Both the position numbers and the translations under genes were made by a program. From Bolinopsis microptera (Eukaryota; Ctenophora; Tentaculata; Lobata; Bolinopsidae), in the NCBI RefSeq assembly GCF_026151205.1, contig NC_087077.1, forward strand, positions 1,612,001 through 1,676,000: DNA of 64,000 nt, read 5' to 3'. Numbering within the stretch: the stretch's first letter is position 1; each line of letters opens with the position of its first letter. The notes below the pieces were generated by a model. That model had not been told where the DNA came from, searched no databases, and saw nothing but the letters and a program-made list of their open reading frames with translations. This document shows positions 23,801 through 35,800 of the stretch, piece by piece.

Positions 23801-26800
23801 AAAGTCTTTTCAGAATCTTTCAAACATTATGTGCACTGGCAACATCCTTTACTTCTCACCTTTACCAAGCTGCAAGAATAAGTTCTGTAACCCAAGACTA
23901 TGAAATTCTTCAAAATAGTGTAACAGCAACATAAAGTCGACCACAACAGCCTCATCGTTATATATTAGAAGGATTGCATATAAGATCGTCAGTTTTGAAG
24001 GATGCTTTCTTTTCAAGTTCCTCCCTCATTTTATTTTTTATTGGTTTTACCATCAAAGAACCGTTGAAGAGCGTACTTTAGTTTGTAATATCATACTTAA
24101 GAACTCTTGCATCTTGGCAACACTGTCTTCGGCATAAACTTGCGTAACAAGGTTTTTACTTTGTCGTGATTCTCCTTGCAGAATGGATTTCCTTGACTAC
24201 TTAAATATAACTTGAGATACTGTCAGTGCGAGCATTGATCTCTTGAATCTTTCTAGGACTTAAATGATGATGGGAAGATGCATTGGCAGTCTCTGTGTTC
24301 CCTCCTTTATCCGAGTTTGTTATCTCCCTATTGGTGTTGGTTATCGAGAGAAACTTGTGATAAATGAGGGCCCATTCCGCGACGTATTCCTGTTTCCTAG
24401 TCTGCCCTATGATTCCGTGTGAACTCGTTGAACTATGTTGTAATGTTTGTTCAAGAGCAAGATCTGGCGACACTGCGTTAAAAGATCCCGAGGTTCTCTT
24501 TACTACAAAATGCTTCTTCAAAAAGGAGTCGTGTAACTCTGGGTGAGTGTGCTTGAGTCGTTTCTCAAATAGTTTAGACTGTCACAACCAAGAAAGGGGG
24601 AAGTTGGTCGTTTAGCTCCGGACAGTCTATGCACGGTCCCTGCACGGTCCATGTAACAACAAAAGAACACTCCATGCACGGTCCCTGCACGGTCCCTGCA
24701 CAATGAACACTTGATGCACACTCCCTGCACGGTCAGTCCCTGCACACTCCCTGCACGGTCTATGCACTGTCCCTGCACAGTAGCATATGAACACCGGCTA
24801 CTGGCCGGCTACTAGCCGGCTAGTAGCCACTTTTGTAATAACAGCTCCTCAACTTCACAATACCAAACTGGCTACTAACCGGCACTTGAAAAGCGGTCAC
24901 TAGCCGGCTACTAACCGGCTACTAACCGGCTACTAACCGCTACTGTGCAGGGACCGTGCATAGACCGTGGATAGACCGTGTGTTTTCTCAAAACGATCAA
25001 TATCCTGGTTTAACTTATTGACAGTATTGCAAGAGATCAGACATTTACGATTAAGAAAATGCCTTATTGTTGTCACAGAGAGCTTGCTGAAATAGTTCCA
25101 GCTTAACTATAGCATCAGAGTAGTTTTGCGGTGTGTGCTCTTTCCAAAAAGCCTTCATTTTCATTCTCGTTATAGAATCACTTAGAATTGTAAGACCCCC
25201 TTAAGAACGATAGTAATGCTTTCCACTCATTACTAAATCTACAGTTTTCGGACCAAAGATTCCACATTCTATGAATATGTCCTCGACTCCAGACCCCTTC
25301 AAAAATTTTCCTGCGCAGTACACGGCCGTTTTAGTCAAGTGGAATCCACCAAGCATGGGGAATATCTTCAAGAACAGCTCTGGCTGCTGCAGGTAGATTT
25401 TGTCCTATCTCACATTAATCACTCTTAACGGAAATTTCAGTTAAAATTGGGCGTGGATATCTTATCAATGGGTGGTCTGAGAGTCAAATAGACATCGCCA
25501 ATCGATTTCCCGAGCCAACAAACATTGGTTTTGACACACAACTTGTCCAAGAAAATCACTTAAATTTTTGTAAATTTTGATGATTAATTGTGAATATGGG
25601 CGTGGTTATCTTATCAGGGAATGGTCTGAGATTCAAATAGACATCGCCAATCGATTTCCCGTGCCAACAAACATTGGTTTTGACACCCACCTTGTCCAAG
25701 AAAATCACTTAAATTGTTTGGAATTTTGAAGCTCAATTATGAATATGGGCGTGGTTATCTTATCAGGGAGTGGTCTGAGATTCAAATAGACATCACCAAT
25801 CGATTTCTTGAGCCAAAAAACAATGGTTTGGATAACCTATATGCTTTTATTATCAAAATATGAATTTATTTCAGGAAATTGTAAGATTTTCCCACGATCT
25901 TATAAAAGGGCGTGGCCACAGACTTCGAAGACACATAACTTTTTTTCCACCCAAATTTTTTTTGATCTATAGACCCTTCTGGAGCCAAATAACATCATAA
26001 ACCTACTATATATATTCATATATATGATTGCAGTGTCGGGTCTATTCACATAACGTGACATTAAGTCCTGTGTTTAAAGGGGTACATGTAGACTTATACC
26101 CTTTTAACCTATATAAAATTTGGTAAGAATGAATTATTAAAAGGGACCATCTCAATTTGTATCCTTTTTACTTATCGGTCTAGGTGCGCTATTTTAGATA
26201 TAAAAAGGGGTTAAGTTGACTTATGTCCTTTCTAAAAATTAGGGTTACCTAAAATTTCATCAAATCAAGTTGATACTTGGTGACATGATGACTCATGACC
26301 CGAGGGTTCCAAAACCGTTGAACAAATAGAAAGGGTATATCTTAACTTGTACCCTTTCTACTTGGAGGTGACGATATGAGTATGACGTAGAAATGTCGAT
26401 ACGTTATTCAGCTATTTATTTCCATTAGAATCTGTCTTCTATTTTGAATTGTAGTTGACGAAGTGAGAGTCTACCACTCATAGGAGCAAAAAAAGATTAC
26501 CAGAATCTGTCTTCACTGAGTCTATTCAGAAACAATCAGAAATTTGAATAAAAGAACTATCAAATCATGAGACTCAATAACACTACACGAATCCACCAGT
26601 TGTCCAGTTTACCAATATCCTCAAACTTCACTGAACGTGTCCATATTATATATAGATATATATAGATGTATTTAGTAGTAGGCCTTCAAATTGATCCAAT
26701 TGAAATAAGGCATTTTAGACAAATAACATCGCAGTATTATTTGTATCTGTATAAGAGTTAAAAAATAATAGTTGATTTGCCGCACGTTGCATATCCCTTT

Positions 26801-29800
26801 TGTGCACAAAAAAGGTAATAATTTTTGTCTGTGAAATTAATAAATATAAGGGCATAAAATTGAAATGTTTGTTTAGGTTTTTGTTGAATTTCTGAAATAC
26901 CTTCAGCATCTTATTTTAACTATCGGCTGTTATTTAACGGAATTTAATGGGTAAGAATATCGTTAGAAGTAAAGTAAAATTTAAAATAGTAGACTGAAAT
27001 AAATATTCCCGTCAGAATGATCAATTTATTTTCAATTAACAATAAATAACCCATTAGTGAATATAATTCACAAACTGACAAACTCACAACTGCAGGGTGG
27101 ACAGCAGTAACAGTATTTGGCAGGCTAATACCCTTCCCACTTGAATCTACTTCACTGGAGATAAGGACTGATAGTCGGCTGGGAAGTGGTGATAAAGTGG
27201 CGGTGTTTTTCTACGAGGATACCTCATTCACCTCATCAGGAGGAGTATATATCTCCTTATCATCTACCCCCCTGTACTCGCTCTTCTACTGCAGCAGTTC
27301 CTCCACTGATTTACCAGTTACTCTGCCCTCCACTACTGACAAGATATGGAGGATTACCCTGACACGCAGTTCAGGTGTCAGATTTATTATACACTGTAAT
27401 AACGAGGAAGTACTTAACGTGCTGCTATCAGACACCTCGTGTGATGAGGGTATGTGGGGAGACTACTGGAACAGAGAGACGGCGTATATAAGATTTAATA
27501 AAGACACAGCCTCAGATTACTATAGAGAGGCTAAAACAGGTTATTAACATCAATCATTTTAGATTACAGTAACCAGATATATTGTACGTGGCCTGGTATA
27601 GTAACTAGTGTCTAGTATACAGTATAATAACTCGTATACACTGTAGTAACTAGTGTAAAGTATAGTAACTAGTGTACACTATAGTAACTAGTGTACAGTG
27701 TAATAACTAGTATACAGTCAATAAATGTTTTTGCCATGAAACGGACCAAACTGATCCTAACTCATATTCCACTCATCATAGCATATCGCTTCAGCATGTA
27801 CAAAGGGCATAACCTCAATCAGTTTAATGTAGTGAAATGACTGGTGTGAATGAAGTAGTGTACTAATACAAGTTGGAGAGGATCAGGTAAGCTTAGTCAG
27901 CATCCATGATGTTACAAACCCTCTGGGACATTACTGCGCCCAGTCTCCAAAGTTACAGTAAATTCCTACTACGGACAAACAAACACAGACAAAACACCAA
28001 CAAGAAACTGATATACACTAGCTAGCTCAGAGAGGAAATGAGTACCGGCTCAGGAGGTATGTCAAAACAGGGCGCCCTTTCGAACACTACTCGGGCTAGA
28101 ATCAGTGCAATTCGGACACTACTATGCAACTGAACCATGCAAAACTATATAAGTACACCTATGCTGGCAAGGCAATAGGTCAGACTGCCAGTCCTGAAAA
28201 CCAGTTCTATGATAAGGGTCACGCAAGCCCCGAAGGGTTAATACAAAATCAATAAATGTTTTTGCCATGAAACGGACCAAACTGATCCTAACTCATATTC
28301 CACTCATCATAGCATATCGCTTCAGCATGTACAAAGGGCATAACCTCAATCAGTTTAATGTAGTGAAATGACTGGTGTGAATGAAGTAGTGTACTAATAC
28401 AAGTTGGAGAGGATCAGTATTTGTAGTATAGTATACAGTATACAGTATTTGATCCAGAACAAAAGGAAGTGATATTAATTTGAATAACCGTCCGCAAATG
28501 CAAATTGATACCGAGAATGAAATCGGTCGCTCGCTTTTACCATTCAATTTCATTCACGGCTTACGAACTGTAATAAAGCTTATTGATTGGGAATATAATA
28601 TCGGCAGTAACTCTGTACAGGTGATAAATCAAACATTCTTCAGATAGGTGTGACGTTGGTACAGTTAGAGGCCATGATGACGCCCAATGCAGGAAATGTG
28701 ACCCTGGTACAGTTAGAGGCCATGATGACTCCCAATGCAGGAAATGTGACCCTGGGTTCGAGCCAGACCCTCCTCAATCTGCGTGTGGTTAGTTATAACC
28801 TTGTTCGTGTAGTTGTTCTATGAAATTGAACATGTAGTTGTTCTATGAAATTGAACGTGACATAATTTGCTAGAAATAAGAAAAATATCGTATTACCACG
28901 CACTGTTAAAATGTTAAGATCGTTGTTTGTTCAACCTGAGGATATCATGGCTCTAGTACTCTTCAAAAGTTGATTCACAAGATCTGCTAACTTACAAGAT
29001 GTAACATCACTTCAGTGCCCTGTCCAGCTGGAAGCTACAGGAATATTGATATGGACACGTGTGCAGAATGTCCTGACAACACGATCAGTACAATAGAAGG
29101 ACAAGTCTCGTGTATACCTTGTGAAGATGGCAAGGAACGAGAATTATATGGAACTGAATGCGGTAAGGAATCTGAATGGGTTTATGTTAGTTGTAGAACC
29201 TTTGAGATAGGATGATGTGAATCGTCATCAATAATTATATTAATAAGAATAACTGACCAAAAACGTGTTCTGTTGATTCGCGCAATTGCAGCCAACTTTA
29301 TCCTCTTATGCCAGTCAGTGTAATCACAGTGCTGGCAAGCACGATCCCGTGGCTCTTATACATTATATACTATTTTATCCCTATACTATTACCAAAAAGA
29401 TGATTTTAGAAGAAAAATTGTCTTAAATAAAATCGGTCGATTGCTTTTCCCATTCATTTACAATTACAATTGTAATAGATTAAGAAGAACTACCTGAAGG
29501 CAGCTGTACTCGGCAATAAAGATTCAATAATGAATAAATATCAGCTAATTGGACACTATAAACTATACCGCCCTTATCTCGAAATACTAGGTATCGACCC
29601 GAAAGCAACCCAAAAAGATTTGTTCAGCATGTGATTGATGTAATTAATCGAAACTTATTAAAATTCGTAAGCCGTGAATAAATGGGAAAAGCGAGCGACC
29701 GATTTCATTCTCGGTATCATTTTGCATTTGAGAACGGTCATTCAAATTGATATAATTTCCTTTAGTTTGGGAAAGAGAGACACTGGCAGCGGTCCACTCT

Positions 29801-32800
29801 ACCCAATTATGGGTTTTGGTCAAATTATGTTAAATAATATCCATACTACAGTACATAGCTACATGATGAAGAGAAATTAAAACATAACTGATTTTTAAAA
29901 TTTCGTCGAACAAAGCTTTCGACTATTTACCAATATCCTCAAACTTCACTGAACGTGTCCATTTGAAATAAATTTCGTCGTAAAATTTTTAATGTACATA
30001 TTAATCGTTATAATTGAATTAATACTATTTCAGAATATGAGTATGAGGTAGAAATGTCGATACGTTATTCAGCTATTTATTTCCATTAGAATCTGTCTTC
30101 TTTTTTGAATTGTAGTTGACGAAGTGAGAGTCTCCCACTCATAAGAGCAAAAAAAGATTACCAGAATCTGTTTTCACTGAGTCTATTCAGAAACAATCAG
30201 AAATTTGAATAAAAGAACTATCAAATCATGAGACTCAATAACACTACACGAATCCACCAGTTGTCCAGTTTACCAATATCCTCAAACTTCACTGAACGTG
30301 TCCATATAAATGTATTTAGTAGTAGGCCTTCAAATTGATCCAATTGAAATAAGGCATTTTAGACAAATAACATCGCAGTATTATCTGTATCTGTATAAGA
30401 GTTAAAAAATAATAGTTGATTTCCCGCACGTTGTATATCCCTTTTGTGCACAAAAAAGGTAATAATTTTTGTCTGTAATAATAATGGCATAAAATTGAAA
30501 TGTTTGTTTAGGTTTTTGTTGAACTTCTGAAATACCTTCAGCATCTTATTTTAACTATTAGCTGTTATTTAACGGAATTTATTGGGTAAGAATATCGTTA
30601 GAAGTAAAGTAAAATTTATAATAGTAGACTGAAATAAATATTCCCGTCAGAATGATCAATTTATTTTAATTAACAATAAATAACCCATTAGTGAATATAA
30701 TTCACAAACTCACAACTGCAGGGTGGACAGCAGTAACAGAATTTGGCAGGCTAATACCCTTCCCACTTGAATCTACTTCACTGGAGATAAGGACTGATAG
30801 TCGGCTGGGAAGTGGTGATAAAGTGGCGGTGTTTTTCTACGAGGATACCTCATTCACCTCATCAGGAGGAGTATATATCTCCTTCTCATCTACCCCCCGG
30901 TACTTGATCTACTACTGCACCAGTTCCTACACTGATTTCCCAGTTACTCTGCCCTCCACTACTGACAAGATATGGAGGATCACCCTGACACTCAGTTCAG
31001 ATGTCAGAGTTATTATACACTGTAATAACGAGGAAGTACTTAACGTGCTGCTATCAGACACCTCGTGTGATGACGGTAGGTGGGGAGACTACTGGAACAG
31101 AGAGACGGCGTATATAAGATTTATTCCTTCCGACACAGCCTCAGATTACTATAGAGAGGCTAAAACAGGTTATTAACATCAATCATTTTATATTACAGTA
31201 ACCAGATATATTGTACGTGGCCTGGTATAGTAACTAGTGTACAGGATAGTAACTAGTGTACAGTATAGTAACTAGTGTACAGTGTAACTAGTATATGTGT
31301 AACTAGTATATGTAGTATAGTAACTATTATACAGTATTTGACCAAAACCCATAATCATTGGTAGAGTGGACCGCTGCTAATGTATATCTTTTCCAAACAT
31401 AAGGAAATGATATTAATTTGAATAACCGTCCGCAAATGCAAATTGATACCGAGAATGAAATCGGTCGCTCGCTTTTCCCATTCATTCACGGCTTACGAAT
31501 TGTAATAAGTTTCGATTAATTACATCGATCACATGTTGTAAAAATCTCTTTGGGTTGCTTTCGGGTAGATACCTAGTATTTCGGGATAAGGGCAGTATAG
31601 TTAGTGTCTAATAAGCTATTGTTTATTGAATCTTTGTTGCCGAGTACAGATGCCATCGGGTATCTTTACTTAATCTATTACAATACTATAATACCTCCGC
31701 CACTGAGTGCTGCGCGCTATAATTCCCGACAGCTTGCTGGAGGGAATTTGCGGGCACGAAGTTGCGGAGGTATTATATTTTATAATACGTTCCGGTTCCG
31801 ATTGCAGAAGGGGTGTAATCCGATACGTGCGCATCATACAATATAGTGTCTAATATATAGAACGCCAGTGTTATTTGTTTTGAAACTTGCCGCCAGCCAG
31901 TCTGAGTCTGGGCTGATAATACCCTCGCTTCTCTTGCGGGAAAAATGAGCAAATTATCAGCCCTCGGTGTCCCCGAGTTTTAGTGGATATAATTCCCGGA
32001 AGGTATTATAATTGTAAATGAATGGGAAAAGCGAGCGACCAATTTCATTCTCGGTATCATTTTGCGTTTACGGTCGGTAATTCAAATTAATATCATTCCC
32101 TTTTATTTGGGAAAGAGAGACACTGGCAGCGGTCCACTCTACCCATGATTATGGGTTTTGATCAAATTGTATGATCTAGAATGTAACATTTACTCGAACT
32201 CATGTGGTTTTCTTTTGCAGCCAACCAAATCGAAGGAGAAGCTTCACTGTTTCAAAATCCTTCCGCATCAGAACTCCAGTCCGGAACAACTGTTACGTTC
32301 ACTTGTGTAGTGACGGGAACTCCTCGACCTACTAGAGTAACCTTAAAACAGGGTGACAAGGTGTTGCGGTCATACTGATGATCAGGGTAATAACTATGGC
32401 GGCAGTATTGACGACGGCTACAATGATCCTGATCCTATCTTTGACGACAGCTTTAATCGTGGAAATAACGGTTATCCGTTTACTACTCCGGCTACTACTA
32501 GTAGTAGAGGTAGTTTCTATAAAGATAACCATACTGATCCTTTCAACAATAATGACGCCAACGGTGGCTATAATGCAAATGTTGATGATAGAAGTTACGA
32601 TAATGAAGGTTACGACGAAATTGGAAATTCCGAAAATGCAAATGATGACGAAATCGAGGTTGGTGATCATTTTGTCAAACTTACCAAAGTTCTGATTTTG
32701 GAGAAGACTGACACAGCAGAATACATATGCGAAGGTGTCATACAAGTCAATGACGAATTGGAACAAAATGTCGCGGAAAAAATATTTTTGACCGTGTTCG

Positions 32801-35800
32801 ATCCAGTGTCTGTCCCGGTGTCAGTTACCATAAAATCTGGGTAAGTTTTGAGCCTGTAAAATCATTAATTCTCTATCATTACTGATTGAATAAGATCATA
32901 ACAAAACATCATGAACTTGCCACTAAGTCTAGACCAATCGTGTTTTCTTTAAAGTTGCCTAATATGGTTTAAAATATTTCAGCTCAAAGATCACACATCC
33001 CAACTTTCCTATCACTTGTATAGTGAACGGAACCCCTGAACCTCACAAAGTGTTATTTAAAAAGCCAGACAATAGCACTTTGATATGGGACCGATATAGG
33101 TACAGGTTCTTTTAAAATACCTTATCAGACCTTATTTTGACGGACATTACTTGAACGCTGGAGGCCCTAGCGTTCATCTTAATGTCCGTTCAAATAAAGT
33201 CCGTTCAATTAATGTCCGTCCAAGTTAAAGTCCATTGAAATTATTTCAAAAATTTCGAACTTTTTGTCCAGAATATGACAATTTTTTTATTTCAGTCAAT
33301 TTCAATAGCTATCATTAAACTAAACTATATCGTTGAATCAATAAAAACAAGGTATTATAAAATTTTAACAATGGATTTAAAAATCATTTGCTAAAATTAA
33401 AAGCGTCAAAAAAAGGATTAAAAAAAATTCGGAATTTTGATGGTTTTGATTGCCTTCTAGCGTTCATATTAATGTCCGTTCATAATTATGTCCGTTCAAG
33501 TAATGTCCGTCCAAATAAGGTCCGATAAGGTAATTAAAGGTTTTAGTACTCAAAGGATCGTTTTAAAGTTTTAAAGTGAGCTGAAAGTACGCGTGTTGAT
33601 TGTTGAATAAAATTGATTTTGCTTCGTGTGGGGGGGGGGGGGGGGGGGCCAATGGCATAAATGGAGAAAATGGAGAATTACTCATAGGTTTTTCCATTTT
33701 CTCCATAGAAATAGTCTCCATTTTATGCCATTTTATGCCATTTTATGCCATTTTATGCCATTTTATGCCATTTTATGCCATTGAAAACCTGAAAAATTTA
33801 GAATTTCGAGAAAAATTATTTTAAAAAAAGATATTTTCGGCCAATAATGAACAGAGTATCATGAAACATGGAGAAAAGTGGTTTTCAGAAAAACTTTGAA
33901 AAATGTTGACTTAGAAAATTTTCGGTCAGAGTCATTTCCGATACGTACATCCCGTATCGAGAGCTCCCGATTCCGAGCTCGTGTTGCAGAGGGGAGGCCT
34001 GCCTTCCGAGATCGCATTACCTCGAGTCCAAAATTGTGTATCGAGGGGAAACAAATATTTTCGGCAAATAATGAACAGGGTAGCATGAAACGTGGAGAAA
34101 AGTGGTTTTCAGAAAAACTTTGAAAAATGTTTACTTACCTCGAGTCCAAAATTGTGTATCGAGGGGAAACAAATATTTTCGGCAAATAATGAACAGGGTA
34201 GCATGAAACGTGGAGAAAAGCGGTTTTCAGAAAAAATTTGAAAAATTTTGACTAAGAAAATTACCCCTCGGTACACAATTTTGGACTCGAGGCTTCCCCC
34301 TGGTAATGCGATCTCGGAAGGCAGGCCTCCCCTTTGCAACACGAGCTCGGAATCGGGAGCTTTCGATACGAGAGGTACGTATCGAGAATGACTCGGGCCG
34401 AAAATTTTCTAAGTCAAAATGTTTCAAAGTTTTTCTAAAAACCACTTTTCTCCACGTTTTATGCTACCCTCTTCATTATTAGCCGAAAATATTTTTTTGG
34501 TTTTTCGGTTTATCGAAGTCTGCACCTACCCCTCGATAGTCGATACACAAATTTGGACTCGAGGCTTCCCCCTGGTAATGCGATCTCGGAAGGCAGGCCT
34601 CCCCTTTGCAGTGCGAGCTTGTTTCGACTTTCGAGGATGTAGGTCTCACTTCTCAGTGCCTATTACTCTCCCCTATTACTCACTCCTGCTGTAGTAAAAA
34701 AAATTACCCCTCGGTACACAATTTTGGACTCGAGGCTTCCCCCTGGTAATGCGATCTCGGAAGGCAGGCCTCCCCTTTGCAACACGAGCTCGGAATCGGG
34801 AGCTCTCGATACGAGAGGTACGTATCGAGAATGACTCGGGCCGAAAATTTTCTAAGTCAAAATGTTTCAAAGTTTTTCTAAAAACCACTTTTCTCCACGT
34901 TTTATGCTACCCTCTTCATTATTAGCCGAAAATATTTTTTTGGTTTTTCGGTTTATCGAAGTCTGCACCTACCCCTCGATAGTCGATACACAAATTTGGA
35001 CTCGAGGCTTCCCCCTGGTAATGCGATCTCGGAAGGCAGGCCTCCCCTTTGCAGTGCGAGCTTGTTTCGACTTTCGAGGATGTAGGTCTCACTTCTCAGT
35101 GCCTATTACTCTCCCCTATTACTCACTCCTGCTGTAGCCTGTAGAAATAACTTTACACTAGGCTTGAGTAATTATGAGTTTGCCTGAAGTGTGCCTCTAC
35201 TAACCTAGTATAAGCATCTAGTAGCCTACTATGAGCTTTCATAAGCTTGTTACGCCCCTAGTAAGCGTAAATAAACATGTTAGGATGTCCAATTTAGGTG
35301 TTAAATGGTGTTAAAGATGAAATTTCGAAGACAAAATTAATGGCATAAAATGGAGAAAATGGAGAATTACTCATGGGTTTTTCCATTTTCTCCATAGAAA
35401 AAGTCTCCATTTTATGCCATTTTATGCCATTTTATGCCATTTTATGCCATTTTATGCCATTTTATGCCATTGGCCCCCCCCTTCGTGTGTAAATACTAGT
35501 CAATTATATATTTTTAATTTTGAGTGTTCAAAATGTCTGATTTAAAAATTCACATATTTTAAACTTATATTTTCAGTGATCGTATCGGTGAAACGGAACT
35601 GGAGTGTATTGGTTCCCCAGTCCTATATTGTGTTTATACGATCAGGAACCCTGGCTCCTCTTATGAAGGTACATGTTAAATGTATAATGTATATAATGTA
35701 TATAATGTATATAATGTATATAATGTATATAATGTATATAATGTATATAATGTATATACATGTGAAACGGAACTGGAGTGTATTGGTTCCCCAGTCCTAT

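Larger units (their letters stand above)
22384..26374. mobile_element. DNA transposon of about 4 kb with CXC-domain remnant
   Basis: The ends are inverted copies of tcgtcacctccaagtagaaa, continuing gggtaca. Flanks give a TA (or ATAT) duplication: agaatat before and atatgag after, against agaatatgag in the empty cassettes (about 19525 and 30035). Subterminal arms of several hundred bases, sharing gggcgtggttatcttatc and ggcgatgtctatttgact motifs, face each other at about 22700-23080 and 25430-26000. The right arm carries three tandem copies of a roughly 155-bp unit (25445-25800). The interior has decayed coding sequence on the - strand. Confidence 0.85.

Noticed and set aside
34109-35137. Repeated 70-90 codon frames on both strands
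   Set aside because: They lie inside the hAT-like element and are by-products of its inverted and tandem structure.
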